DNA of 64,000 nucleotides from assembly GCA_033812795.1 (NCBI GenBank), contig JAPXSY010000005.1, positions 1-64,000 on the forward strand. The letters are read 5' to 3'. Shown piece after piece: positions 15,840 through 25,674 of the stretch. The stretch's first letter is position 1; each line of letters starts with the position of its first letter. Origin of the DNA: JAPXSY01 sp033812795. GTDB taxonomy: Bacteria; Verrucomicrobiota; Kiritimatiellia; RFP12; UBA1067. The position numbers and the translations under genes are program-made. The notes beneath the pieces were generated by a model. That model was not told the origin of the DNA, did not search any database, and saw only the letters and a list, made by a program, of their open reading frames with translations.

Positions 15840-18800
15840 CTACTGTGCGCCGAAAACATCGTCCGCGCAGCCGCTGGCGGGAACCGATACCGTGAACGTC
15901 TTGCGCGTCCGCACGTCCGTCACGCGTGTGGAGATATCGCGGTCAGTCGGGTTGAGAATCTGTAACGTGGGCTTCTCATGTCCCGGCATCGCGGGCACGT
16001 AGGAGAGCCGCAAAGCCGGATCGTCCGCGACAAACAGGTTGAGAAACGTCCAAGTTTGGCGCTTCTCCAGCGGAATCTCGGCATAGGCGCGGCCATTCTC
16101 GAATGCAAGCGGACGGACCAGACGGCCGGCCCCGTCCATCACGTAGGCCGTACCGTTGTCGACGAGCCCCGAAATGCGGACGGGGTAGTCCTGTATGAAC
16201 CAAGTCGGCCCGAACGTTACCTTCGCGACATTGCCCTCGGCCGCAACCTCGACCATGCCGTTCACGTCCGTCACGCGGCCCACAATAGCCTCGTGGTTGA
16301 AGCCCGATCCGTCCAGCATGGAGGCGAACCAGTCGCAATACATCCCCCCGTGCGGTTTTTCACAGAACGAACCCAGCGCAAAACGGTAGCGTATCTGCTC
16401 GCCAGCCTTCACCCGACGTCCCGACTCCGTTAACATGACTCGCGTCTCGACGCCGTCCGGCAACTTGCTCTCGCGGAAAACGAGCGGCACGGAATCCTTG
16501 AGTCCGAAAAATGCGTGCCAGGCCGCCGGGCTGCCGCATGAGGCATGGTAGGAGCCCGGACCAAAGTTCTCGACATTGCGTCGGAACACCTCGACCGTTC
16601 CCTTTGGATTGTGGGTCCTGAGGCGCACAAGCGTCAGCGGCTCGGTGATCGTGGCGTCCCGCAGGAACTTGAGCGCGCCCTCGACGACCGTGTAGCCACC
16701 GCGATAGTCAGGCGACACCTGATGATAGACAGCCATCCACCAGGCGTCCATGCGGTCTGTGAACTGGTAAACGCGATACCGATGACGCCACCACTCGTTC
16801 TCACCGACCTGAATGGCGAGCGGACAGTTGCTGAACGTGCCGTGGGTATCGCTGCGCGTCGGCTCGACGAGCCGCTCGCCCTGCGTCTGGTCGAAGATCG
16901 CGACAACGTTCGGCGCGACAAGCGTGTACTCCGTGCGCGACGATGCCATCAGGTGCTTCTGCTCGCTCGGGAACGGCACGTTCTCGAGCCGCAGCGTATT
17001 CCACTGAGGCTGGATGCGCACAGAGGGTTCGCGGCTCGGCGCCCTCTCGAACGCCTCCCAGAAGGTGGCCTCCGAAATCTGAAAATGTTTCCTCTCCATC
17101 AAGATGAACTTGTACGGCGGGCAGAGTTGGGTGTCCCAATTCGGGTGCATGACAACGTGAGGATTGTACGAGAGGAGATTGAAGTTGTCGCCGCAGCGGT
17201 GGAGTCCCGCGTGCGGATAGTTCACCTCGCGCATCGTGGAGACGGCCTTGCCCCCCTTGACGTCCTCGACGACGAGCTGCGGATACATCTGCCGGTCCGA
17301 AGTGACGGTAAAGGTCTTTTCGAATGCCTTTGCACCCTTTGCATCGAAGCGCGCGAGAACACGGAGCGTGGCGTCATGGACGGTCAGCGCCTTGAGTCCC
17401 GTCGGCGAGACGGCACGTACCGTGAAGCGCAGCGTGTCCGTGCCCAGGATGCGGTCGTGCGTGAAATCGCGGATCTCCGCGTCAGTACCGTACGCCGCCC
17501 AGACGTGCGCGGCGACTGCGGCCCGGTTCGCGCCATGACCTTGGGCGTTCGCCATTTTCCGGACACCGGCGAGCGATTCGGCACAGGTCACAGACGTGTC
17601 CTTCGCCCGGGCGAGATCGGCCGCCCGTTTTACGCGCGTGTAGGAGACGGTCGCACAGCGCAGCAGGTAGCGCGGCAACTCGCGATAGGCAGGGGCATTG
17701 TTGTAGAGGACACGGCTGCCGTCCGCATCCATCCCGTACCCAACGGCGACGACTTCTTTCATCCAGTGGAGGCTGCCGTATTCGGAGCCTTTCCCTGGGA
17801 TTTCGCCCAGATTCAGGAGGCAACCGCGGTAGAGGTTCTGCCCGCGGTAGTTGCCGGGCTGGAGCATGTTTTTCCCATCGAAGACGACATAGTCCCGCCC
17901 GTCGCGATGGACGGACTCCTGCGGCCACGAAACCTTGTCGCTGAAAAGCATCCATTCATAACCTGACGGCTCCCGGAACTCGACGCCCGGGCAACAGTAG
18001 AACTCCTCGCTCGAGTTCGCCGCGCAATCCGCGCGCAACTTCCCGAGCGTATCTTCCGTCAACCGGGCGATCGGATCGGTAAAGACAAGGAACGAAAGCC
18101 CCAGACGTTTCGCCTCCGCGACGTACTCCGCGACCGTCGACGCGCCGTCCGAATAGGACGAGTGAAGCCCGATGAGCCCGACGACGCCGGGCTTGCGATC
18201 CGCAACCGGGCGCGCCTTCCAGACAGGCTTCTCATTTTCGTGGCGGCCAACGTCGTGCCGCGTGTACGGGGGATAATCCGGTTCGACGGGCTTGTAGTCC
18301 GCCGTGAAGGAAGCATCGGTGAGCGACGGTTCGGCTGTCCACGCGCAGGCGTTTTCGAGAAGCCCGAGCGCATCCGACCTCTTGTCGTTGAACACACTGC
18401 GCTCGACCCAGTTCGGCCAGCGGTCGATGTTGTACGCCCAGCCGACGTTGTCCTTATGGATGGCGATGAACACGACACGGCCCTTCCCGAACGCGCGCGC
18501 CGCGACGACAGGGATCGGCCCCTTCGCGAAAGTGCCGGGCTGATCCCATTTCGGGCGGTTATCGATCTTGCCTTTCGGAACACTGCGGGCGGTCGGCGAC
18601 GTCCGCGCGATCCACTGCCATTCGGGTGACGTCCTGAACGCTGTCACGCCCCACGACCCCATACTGCGGCGGATCGGCAGCCACAGTCCGGGGATGCCCT
18701 CGGCAATGGGATGATCGGCGAAATCCTCGACGCGGAAGAGGTCGAAATGCCGGTCCACGCGTGCGCTTGTGGCATCGTCAACGATTTCCTCGTGCAGAAG

Positions 18801-19298
18801 ATCGAGCCCGAACGCGGCGTAGACCTTTGTCCAATACGCATCCACCGGTGCCTCGGAATAGCGTCCGCCGGAATGCGTGACAACAAGCCCGCCGCCAGCG
18901 GAGACATACTCCTTCAGCGCGGCGATCGTCTCTTCAGCGGGATAGGGGCACTGGTCTTCGTGGTCGATGACGAGCCAGACCGCGTTGAACTGTTTCAGCG
19001 ACGCGAGCGGGGTCTTCGCACCCCGCCAGCCAGCGTAGTAGCAGAGGTCGAGGCCCTGCTTCGCGAAGTCCTCGACAACGGGGCGTCCCTTGAAGGACGC
19101 GTTCGAGACATACTGCGCCGAGCCGTACCCCCCGCGAAAGGCGAGCGTCACGCCAACCTTCGGCATCGGTGCGGCGTTCACGTCCAGCGTCATCGCTGCA
19201 GCGGCCCCAACAAAGATCGCCGCAGCCCGAGCGACCCACGGCTTCACCGTCTCTTTACCACGCAATACAGCATTAAAGCAATCACACGCTGACATCAT
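15840..19298 (-). CDS. Large exported protein with ThuA-like and degenerate PHP-like domains
   Basis: About 1,150 residues. After a signal segment (AAAIFVGAAAAMTLDVNAAP) comes a ThuA/GATase-1-like domain (about residues 30-310: FNAVWLVIDHEDQCP, YVSAGGGLVVTHSGG, HPIAEGIP, RAFGKGRVVFIAIH). Next is a PHP-like domain (about 370-620) with LHSSYSDG at His379, LGLSFLVFTDP and CPGVEFRE. The PHP signatures are recognisable, but ligands normally His are Ser and Pro. The last ~500 residues are beta-rich with no named family. The start is uncertain: ATGs at 19298/19295 precede the signal, while a longer version to 19328 or 19364 would be encoded by the dispersed repeat. Role unknown; carbohydrate or phosphoester metabolism at the surface is a guess. 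Confidence 0.75.
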   Translation of the reverse strand: MMSACDCFNAVLRGKETVKPWVARAAAIFVGAAAAMTLDVNAAPMPKVGVTLAFRGGYGSAQYVSNASFKGRPVVEDFAKQGLDLCYYAGWRGAKTPLASLKQFNAVWLVIDHEDQCPYPAEETIAALKEYVSAGGGLVVTHSGGRYSEAPVDAYWTKVYAAFGLDLLHEEIVDDATSARVDRHFDLFRVEDFADHPIAEGIPGLWLPIRRSMGSWGVTAFRTSPEWQWIARTSPTARSVPKGKIDNRPKWDQPGTFAKGPIPVVAARAFGKGRVVFIAIHKDNVGWAYNIDRWPNWVERSVFNDKRSDALGLLENACAWTAEPSLTDASFTADYKPVEPDYPPYTRHDVGRHENEKPVWKARPVADRKPGVVGLIGLHSSYSDGASTVAEYVAEAKRLGLSFLVFTDPIARLTEDTLGKLRADCAANSSEEFYCCPGVEFREPSGYEWMLFSDKVSWPQESVHRDGRDYVVFDGKNMLQPGNYRGQNLYRGCLLNLGEIPGKGSEYGSLHWMKEVVAVGYGMDADGSRVLYNNAPAYRELPRYLLRCATVSYTRVKRAADLARAKDTSVTCAESLAGVRKMANAQGHGANRAAVAAHVWAAYGTDAEIRDFTHDRILGTDTLRFTVRAVSPTGLKALTVHDATLRVLARFDAKGAKAFEKTFTVTSDRQMYPQLVVEDVKGGKAVSTMREVNYPHAGLHRCGDNFNLLSYNPHVVMHPNWDTQLCPPYKFILMERKHFQISEATFWEAFERAPSREPSVRIQPQWNTLRLENVPFPSEQKHLMASSRTEYTLVAPNVVAIFDQTQGERLVEPTRSDTHGTFSNCPLAIQVGENEWWRHRYRVYQFTDRMDAWWMAVYHQVSPDYRGGYTVVEGALKFLRDATITEPLTLVRLRTHNPKGTVEVFRRNVENFGPGSYHASCGSPAAWHAFFGLKDSVPLVFRESKLPDGVETRVMLTESGRRVKAGEQIRYRFALGSFCEKPHGGMYCDWFASMLDGSGFNHEAIVGRVTDVNGMVEVAAEGNVAKVTFGPTWFIQDYPVRISGLVDNGTAYVMDGAGRLVRPLAFENGRAYAEIPLEKRQTWTFLNLFVADDPALRLSYVPAMPGHEKPTLQILNPTDRDISTRVTDVRTRKTFTVSVPASGCADDVFGAQ

Positions 19299-19327
19299 CG
19301 TTTGCTTTTCATGAAGTTTCCGTTTCA

Positions 19328-19578
19328 TGGTTTCATCCAAATCGGGGTCGGGATCGGGTTTCAAGGTTTCAGGGTTTCTGGTTTCAGGGTTTCTGGTTTC
19401 AGGGTTTCAGGGTTTCATCCAAATCGGGGTCGGGATCGGGATCGCTATCGGGATCGATTGTTTCGCCACGGGACACTTTCTTGGGTTTCTGGTTTCAGGG
19501 TTTCTGGTTTCAAGGTTTCAGGGTTTCATCCAAATCGGGGTCGGGATCGGGATCGCTATCGGGATCGATTGTTTCGCA
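19328..19578 (-). repeat. Cluster of dispersed GGTTTC/ATCGGG repeats
   Basis: GGTTTCATCCAAATCGGGGT occurs three times (about 19328, 19412, 19525), separated by runs of GGTTTCAGGGTTTCT units. The block GGGATCGCTATCGGGATCGA plus TTGTTTCGC appears twice (about 19437 and 19548). It is the reverse complement of the repeat family at 61080-61500. It fills the 387-bp gap between two leftward genes and may supply part of the leader of the ThuA/PHP-like gene. Confidence 0.85.
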
Positions 19579-19685
19579 TACGAAGGCGCAGAGAGAAAGG
19601 CGGCGTGACCGCCGCCGGTCAAGCAGACGCTTGCCCCTCCCGGTATTCCGCGAGTCGGGTGAATGGATTATGAGTGTCGGCACGA

Positions 19686-22568
19686 TTACCTCAGGCTTAT
19701 GATCGTCGCGCCGCTGTGCGGCGAAAGGTAGCCGAGGGAAGTGAGGCGGACACTCTTGCCGTTATAAGTGATGGCAGCGAGCTGGACGGGGGTAAGGCTG
19801 GTGGTTCCAGTGCCGATGCGTACACTGCGCGCACCGAGTTCGCCAACCAAGGTCAGGGTACAGCCGTTGGTCCAGACGGTGTCTTGACTGGCGGCGAAAG
19901 CGAGATGGCCCGCGCCCAGCAGTAACGTGCTGTTGGCAGCGAGGGCGAGCGTACCGACCGCGTTCGAGTGACTTCCCATGGCGAGGGTGCCGCCAGCGAG
20001 GGTTACCGTGTTGCTGGGATTGAGCGCACCGGCGGCATCGAGTGCGAGGGTACCGGCGTTGATGGTGACCGGACCCCAGAAGGTGTTGGCGCTAGAGAAG
20101 CTCATCGTACCCGCGCCATTCTTGACGAGCGGCATGTTGGCGTGATTGCTATCGTAGTCGCGGATTTCGCCGGGCATCGAGAAGTCGACAGCGTCATCGC
20201 CGGTGACATCGGCGACATCGAGGGTCAGCGGACGGTGGTCCGCGATTTTCGCCATGTTGATGCCTGCTTCGAGCGAAGAGGGCGCAGTACCGCCAACCGT
20301 GATCATGGCGGCAGAGTTGTAGCCGACGCGGATCTTGTGGCCAATGACGCGCGCGCCGTCTTGCAGCGTCAGGTTGTTGATGTAATTGGCGCTGTCGTTG
20401 TTTTGCATGATACTGCCGTTGAGCGTACCGCCCTGAAGGATGATGGGGCGGCTGTAACCGGCATTGAAGGGACTGGCGAGGGTCAGCATGCCGCCGGCGA
20501 GCACGGTGATGGGATTGCCGAAGCCGACACCGCCGGAGTTACCGACGGTCAGTGCGTCGGCCTCGAGCACCAGTTCACTGTCGGCTTCGACCGTGATGCC
20601 GCCGGTGTCAGGCAGGGCGTAGGCGGAGGCGAGCGCTCTCAACGTGCCGAGGCGAACCGTGGTGCCGCCGGTGTAGCTGTTGGTGCCGGAGAGCGTGAGG
20701 GTGCTGTAGATGACGGTCTCCAGCGTAGTCTCAGCCACGCCGTAGCCGCCCTCATTCTGCTTGGTCGCAAGACTCATGGTGGAGCCGCCGTCGTCGAAAT
20801 TAAAGCCGAGATCGTTGCCAGCGATATACTTGGCGTAGGCAGCGCGGCCCAGAACAATCGGCCCGTTCTGGGTGAGGATTATCTTGACGCACTTGGTGTA
20901 ACCGTTATCGAGGAGCTGGAACTGGCAGGAGAGCTGGGTGTCGGTGCGCTGGAGGTGGAAGACCTCGGGCACGGTGGGTGTTCCATGGCAGATGGACGTG
21001 CCGCCCAGAAGGCCGGAGACCCCCGTGCAGTTGGCCAGGCGCAGGTTGGTGAAAAGCACCGTATCGTTAAGAGTGAGAAAATTGGTACAGGTCACCGTGC
21101 CGGACTGCATGCTGGAACTATCCTTAATCAGCGCACCGGTTCCAGTGATGGATCCGGCAAGGGTCTGGTTGCCTACGTTGTTGTAGTAGAGCAGGCCGTG
21201 GTTGGTGATGGTGCCGCTGTAGACAGCGGACGCGCCGCCCAGGCAACCCCCGTCGGCGATTTCCAACTGTCCTCGTAAGTCGATCGTCATGCCGCCGGTG
21301 AAGGTGTTGGTGCCGGTCAGGCGCAGACGGCGCGCACTATGCTCATACAGGCGAAGCTGGCATAGACCGTATGAGCCGGTGCCAAAGGATGTCGCGACAG
21401 ACATGACGTTTCCACCGGTGTCGAAATCGTATCCCAACACATTCTTGCCGCCCGCGTTGTAGTATTTGGCGTACAGCACACGGCCTTTGATGTCGACGCC
21501 GTCCTGCGTCAGTTCCAGCTTCACGCATTTGGTGTAGTTACCGTTGAAAACCTGCATCTGGAGCGTGGCGGTCGTACCGTCGTTCTGGAAATAGAAAGGC
21601 GTGGGGGTGTCCGCGCGCCCAGGTCCAGAGACGGAACCGCCGCCGAAGGTGGCGCCGACTTCGCGGACGTCAGCCAGCGATACGCCGGGAAAGAGCGTGG
21701 CAGCGGTCGTGGTGACGAAGGGCTCATAGGCGTGCGGAGTCGGCAGCAGTATGGTCTGGGCGACGCCGTAACCATTAGCCGCGGGATCTTCGGCGAGATC
21801 GACAAGCGTGCCGCCGGTATCGAAGTCGAAGCCGAGGTTGTTGTTGGCAAGGTTCTTGGCGTAGAGCGCGCGTCCGGTGATGTCGCTGCCGGACTGGGCC
21901 AATTCAACTTTGACACATTTGGTGAAACCACTGTGGAACGCTTGAAGCTGGAAGGTAACGGTCGCCCCGTTGTTGGTGAAGTGGTAGGCGTTGGCCGGTT
22001 GGCGCGACACCGAGGCCCCTTCGAGGATGCCGCCGGCATGAATGGCGTCAGCCAGCGTGGCATTCATGAAGAGCGTGGCGTAGGCGGCAGTAAGGAAGTT
22101 GGTGGCCGTCAGCAAAGGTGGCATAGCGAGGCGGATGCCGCCATCGCCGATCAGGGCTGAGGCCAACGTGTTGGAGCTGTTTTCGACAGCGATCGACGCC
22201 AGCGGAGCGGCGGGCGTGAGCGTGCCGCCAGTGATGGTGACCGGTCCGGAGGCGGCCCCGAAGCGCAGCGAGCGGAAGGCTTGCTGCGTGCCCTCGACGG
22301 TCACGGCACCGGTCGCAAGCCCGCGCTGGCGGGTACCGAAAATTAAGTCATCGGCAGTGGTGGTGTGGATCACCGTCGGCAGGGTGAGGCCGGTGGCGTC
22401 ACCGCTCCAGAAGGCGTCGACGCCCCACGTGCCGCTGGCCGTGCCAAAGCCCTCCGTCGCGCCGTTGGTGTCCCAGTAGTTCGTGGCAGCAGTCGCCGTA
22501 CCTGTCGTCAACAACCCTGCCACCGCCAAGAACAGCCCCAACCTGTATTGCACACGCTTTTTCGTCAT
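19686..22568 (-). CDS. Exported autotransporter-associated beta-strand repeat (PATR) protein
   Basis: A 960-residue surface or secreted protein with a signal peptide (YRLGLFLAVAGLLTTGTATA-A). It has many PATR/beta-helix units such as GTNTFTGGMTIDLRGQLEI, GTNSYTGGTTVRLGTLRAL and GAGTMSFSSANTFWGPVTI-NAGTLAL. Three copies of a different ~75-residue unit, each holding YTKCVK (or FTKCVK), GRALYAK-type and LGFDFDTGG, are interleaved at about residues 190-280, 320-400 and 530-610. No outer-membrane beta-barrel or PEP-CTERM tail is seen at the C-terminus. The second ATG (22568) is chosen as start because AAGGAG is 7 nt upstream. Function probably adhesive or scaffold; not shown by the sequence. Confidence 0.8.
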   Translation of the reverse strand: MTKKRVQYRLGLFLAVAGLLTTGTATAATNYWDTNGATEGFGTASGTWGVDAFWSGDATGLTLPTVIHTTTADDLIFGTRQRGLATGAVTVEGTQQAFRSLRFGAASGPVTITGGTLTPAAPLASIAVENSSNTLASALIGDGGIRLAMPPLLTATNFLTAAYATLFMNATLADAIHAGGILEGASVSRQPANAYHFTNNGATVTFQLQAFHSGFTKCVKVELAQSGSDITGRALYAKNLANNNLGFDFDTGGTLVDLAEDPAANGYGVAQTILLPTPHAYEPFVTTTAATLFPGVSLADVREVGATFGGGSVSGPGRADTPTPFYFQNDGTTATLQMQVFNGNYTKCVKLELTQDGVDIKGRVLYAKYYNAGGKNVLGYDFDTGGNVMSVATSFGTGSYGLCQLRLYEHSARRLRLTGTNTFTGGMTIDLRGQLEIADGGCLGGASAVYSGTITNHGLLYYNNVGNQTLAGSITGTGALIKDSSSMQSGTVTCTNFLTLNDTVLFTNLRLANCTGVSGLLGGTSICHGTPTVPEVFHLQRTDTQLSCQFQLLDNGYTKCVKIILTQNGPIVLGRAAYAKYIAGNDLGFNFDDGGSTMSLATKQNEGGYGVAETTLETVIYSTLTLSGTNSYTGGTTVRLGTLRALASAYALPDTGGITVEADSELVLEADALTVGNSGGVGFGNPITVLAGGMLTLASPFNAGYSRPIILQGGTLNGSIMQNNDSANYINNLTLQDGARVIGHKIRVGYNSAAMITVGGTAPSSLEAGINMAKIADHRPLTLDVADVTGDDAVDFSMPGEIRDYDSNHANMPLVKNGAGTMSFSSANTFWGPVTINAGTLALDAAGALNPSNTVTLAGGTLAMGSHSNAVGTLALAANSTLLLGAGHLAFAASQDTVWTNGCTLTLVGELGARSVRIGTGTTSLTPVQLAAITYNGKSVRLTSLGYLSPHSGATIISLR

Positions 22569-22684
22569 TGTCATGCTCCTTCTTTTAGAACAATTTGAAA
22601 TGACTCCGATTCCTATGATTAGCACCTATTATGCGTATAGGAGGGAAGAAGGGCAACCTCCAAAAAGTGCATAATTCGTCCGCA

Positions 22685-23464
22685 TTAGTGCGTTATAGCG
22701 TATTCGATTCCGTTGCGCCCCGGCATGACACCCGGATCGTGGCAAAGCCGGACGTCAAATCGAGGGTCCGAATAGGTTTCCACAAACGCCCTACTCTCCT
22801 CGAGATTTCCCGTCACTCCCGTGGGGACCTTTCGCTCCAGACAGGCATTCACATAACAGGCGTCGCCCCCGATAACAATCGTACGTGCAGCACGGGGAAT
22901 CACCACAAGGCTTGAACCAGGCGTGTGGCCACCGACGCGTACCATGGAAATCCGTCCGTCAAACAGAGTGATCGTTTTATCAAACGTGACGACATGACGG
23001 CCTTTGAGCTGCGGGTCCAATCTCGCAGCCTCCCATTCGTGGACCACGATACGGGCATTGGAAAAATCAGGTATTGCACCAGCATGGTCGACATGATGGT
23101 GGGAGATGAGAATGTCGGTAATCGACTCGGGAACGATCCCGTTTTCCCGTAATAACTCGCGGGGGCGGATGAAGTGCGTGGCATCTTTGTTGAAAATCCG
23201 GAAACGGTTACATCCAACGTCTGCAAGGATCCTCCGTCCGGGCACCTCAATCAAATGGAAGAGCAGGGAGATGGGCTCGGGCTTGTCCTTGTCGCCGCCA
23301 GACAGAATCCAGCTTTCGCGGATTTCAGCCTCCCCGTACTTGCAAACCGACACCGATGGTCCGTCTTTTCCCACACAGCCGACCAACGAAGACGTCGTCA
23401 CGGCACCTAAAAGAGCGCGCAGAACCTCGCGCCGTCGCAGGTCTTCTCTTTGTGTAACTCCCAT
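22685..23464 (-). CDS. Exported metallo-beta-lactamase-fold hydrolase
   Basis: A protein of about 259 residues with an arginine-rich start (RRREVLRALLGAVTTSSLVGC), i.e. a possible Tat signal with lipobox. The metal-binding motif is SHHHVDHAG (HxHxDH); later GGHTPGS, GGDACY and the end LCHDPGVMP complete the lactonase-like set of MBL proteins. Such enzymes hydrolyse lactones or esters; the substrate is not evident. The start at 23464 is preferred because AGGAAGG is 9 nt upstream, while the ATG at 23473 touches the Shine-Dalgarno. Confidence 0.8.
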   Translation of the reverse strand: MGVTQREDLRRREVLRALLGAVTTSSLVGCVGKDGPSVSVCKYGEAEIRESWILSGGDKDKPEPISLLFHLIEVPGRRILADVGCNRFRIFNKDATHFIRPRELLRENGIVPESITDILISHHHVDHAGAIPDFSNARIVVHEWEAARLDPQLKGRHVVTFDKTITLFDGRISMVRVGGHTPGSSLVVIPRAARTIVIGGDACYVNACLERKVPTGVTGNLEESRAFVETYSDPRFDVRLCHDPGVMPGRNGIEYAITH

Positions 23465-23636
23465 GCGAAACATCCTTCCTGCCTTCCTAAAAGCAAGCGC
23501 TAACCAGCCAGCCCACGCATGTTTTCATTACCACTTGAATATACAAACCGCCAAGGGGACAAATGCCTGCTTGCCTCTGATTTTCGTGAAGTTTCATGGC
23601 ACGAAACCCGAAACCGAAAAAACGCTCAAGTCCGAC

Positions 23637-25625
23637 CTACAGCGGACGCCATGCTTTCACGTTGCCGATCACCCGGAAGCGGTCGGCAGTGCCTAGTTTT
23701 TCGTAGACCTGCCGCGTGTACGCGTAAGCTGGCGGCACGGTGCCTATGAAGGTGATGGGGCGCGGCCACAGCAACGCAAGGTTGTGCGGCAGATCGCCGA
23801 CACGCAGAACACCCAGAAACTCAGGCGTGTCGGGGGCAGTGTGGCTCTCGGGCAAGCCAGCGAGGATGACCTCGCTGACCTCTGGATCAAGCAAGGCCGC
23901 ATAAACCGCCAGCACCGCCGTGTGTCCCTGTCCGTACAAAGCCACCGGGCCGGTGGGGGCGTCCCGTCGCAACAGCGCGACACCGGCCAGCAGGTCGCAC
24001 ACCTGCCGTTCAGGCAGCGTCTGCCCCAAGAGCGGGTAGGTCCGCCGTAACGTCCACAGGTACCCCGGACCGACCGAAGTGAAACCTGTATTGCGAACCT
24101 CGATGCCAGCGGTCGTCAGTGGCGCGGCGATGGCCGGACGCGAAGAGCCGCCACCGGAAAACGTGCTTTTCGCCGCAGGCTGAATGGCGTACGCCACCGT
24201 CGGCACAGGCTGCGGCGCACCAGCGCGCCGCATGATCCTCACGCGCAGGTTGAGCCCGTCGCATGACGCGAACTCGCGGGTGATGAAAAACTCTCCGTTT
24301 TTCGTGCTGCCATCTTGGCGGACGTTACGTCCGCGCGGCGCGCGGTCAGCCGGAATGTTGCGGAATGTTGACGCGCGCAACCGTTCGAGCGCGTCCCGCT
24401 GGTGCGACTGCCACTCCGCCGCAGTCGTGACTTCAGGCTGCGCGCCATGTTGGACCAGCACGGTGTCGATCGTCCGCGTGAGGTCGTCTGCGGGCAACTT
24501 GCCGCCGAACACCAGCAGGTTCTCCTCCGGCTCGACAAACTCGGTCACGTCATCCTCGACCGGCGTGGGGTCGCCCTTCAGGTGTTTGTTGAACCAAGTA
24601 AAGATGGCTTTGCGCAGCTTTGGCGTATAACCGTGCGGCGCGACGTCTTCGACCAGATCAAAGTGTCCCGCAGCGTCCAATGCCATGTACTGGCCGCGGA
24701 TGCGGTGCGCCACATCACGGAAACCTGACGGACGCCACAAGATGTCCTCCGTGCCGGAGGCGATCAACAAGGCGCGTGGCGCTATCAGCGAACCGATGTC
24801 AGGCCAGCACCAGCGGTAATAGTTGATCCAGAACGCACAATCGCAGTGACCGTCGGTGGAGCGGTCTATCACCACGTCTTCGACACTGCCGCTCTGGCAC
24901 ACCGGCACCACAACCTTGACCCGCTCGTCCGCCGCCCCGAGGCACCATGAAACAACGCCGCCGCCGCTGAGGCCGGTCACGCCCATGCGACCAGCGTCAA
25001 CGTCAGGCCGGGTCTCCAAGTAGTCGAGCGCGCGCATGGCATTCCACACCTCCGTGCCCAAAGGCGTGTAGCCCCGGCTGGGCCAATCCCAGCGTTTTTC
25101 GCTATAGGTGCCGTGATGAAATCCCTGCGACTCTCCAAGTTGTATGGGGTCCAGCACAAGCGCCACGTATCCGTGCTGGCCGAACCAACGCGGATTAGCC
25201 TGATACGGCGGATTGACCTTCCCCTTGGAGTGCCCGCACAGGTACAAGACTGCGGGCAGGCGTCCGGTCACCTTCGCCGGACGGTAGAGGTTGCCTATCA
25301 CGTAGGCACCGGGAAGACTCTGAAAATGAATCTTCTCGACCACATAGTCGCCGCGATCGAGTACCCCTGTCACGGTCGCCTTCAGGGGACCGCGCTCGGG
25401 CATGGGCGACAGCCCCAGCATCTCGTGCCACATCGATCTGCGTTGCTTTAGCGTGGCCGCCCAAACCTCGCGCGGCGCGGCGACCGCCAGAGAAGTGCGT
25501 GAAATGTGACGCGCCTCCTCGCATACGCTTTCGTAGATGGACTGAGACGCGGCGGTCAGTGCCAAAGCGAAAAATGCGGCGCACAGCGGGACGCGATTCT
25601 TTACGCGGGGAACATGGATCATCAT
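23637..25625 (-). CDS. Exported two-domain alpha/beta hydrolase, acetyl-xylan-esterase-like
   Basis: About 662 residues with a signal peptide (VPLCAAFFALALTAASQ). The first half is an alpha/beta hydrolase: PAVLYLCGHSKGK, LDPIQLGES, nucleophile Ser in VTGLSGGGVVSW, later ASGTEDILW and AAGHFDLVED for Asp and His. The second half resembles another hydrolase fold (PVALYGQGHTAVLAVYAALL), but the nucleophile position is Gly, so it is probably non-catalytic. Proteins of this layout are usually labelled acetylxylan esterases or cephalosporin-C deacetylase-like. A palindromic operator and promoter lie upstream (25675-25741), suggesting substrate-controlled expression. ATG 25625 has AGCAGG upstream; GTG 25634 is an alternative. 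Confidence 0.8.
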   Translation of the reverse strand: MMIHVPRVKNRVPLCAAFFALALTAASQSIYESVCEEARHISRTSLAVAAPREVWAATLKQRRSMWHEMLGLSPMPERGPLKATVTGVLDRGDYVVEKIHFQSLPGAYVIGNLYRPAKVTGRLPAVLYLCGHSKGKVNPPYQANPRWFGQHGYVALVLDPIQLGESQGFHHGTYSEKRWDWPSRGYTPLGTEVWNAMRALDYLETRPDVDAGRMGVTGLSGGGVVSWCLGAADERVKVVVPVCQSGSVEDVVIDRSTDGHCDCAFWINYYRWCWPDIGSLIAPRALLIASGTEDILWRPSGFRDVAHRIRGQYMALDAAGHFDLVEDVAPHGYTPKLRKAIFTWFNKHLKGDPTPVEDDVTEFVEPEENLLVFGGKLPADDLTRTIDTVLVQHGAQPEVTTAAEWQSHQRDALERLRASTFRNIPADRAPRGRNVRQDGSTKNGEFFITREFASCDGLNLRVRIMRRAGAPQPVPTVAYAIQPAAKSTFSGGGSSRPAIAAPLTTAGIEVRNTGFTSVGPGYLWTLRRTYPLLGQTLPERQVCDLLAGVALLRRDAPTGPVALYGQGHTAVLAVYAALLDPEVSEVILAGLPESHTAPDTPEFLGVLRVGDLPHNLALLWPRPITFIGTVPPAYAYTRQVYEKLGTADRFRVIGNVKAWRPL

Positions 25626-25674
25626 ACCGGACACCTGCTGTTTACGGGGTGGGCTTACAATTGGAGTTTGGTTC

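Noticed and set aside
15840..19364. Long N-terminal version of the ThuA/PHP-like protein from 19364
   Set aside because: The first 20 or so residues (MKPDPDPDLDE...) are translated repeat sequence before the signal peptide, with no ribosome site.
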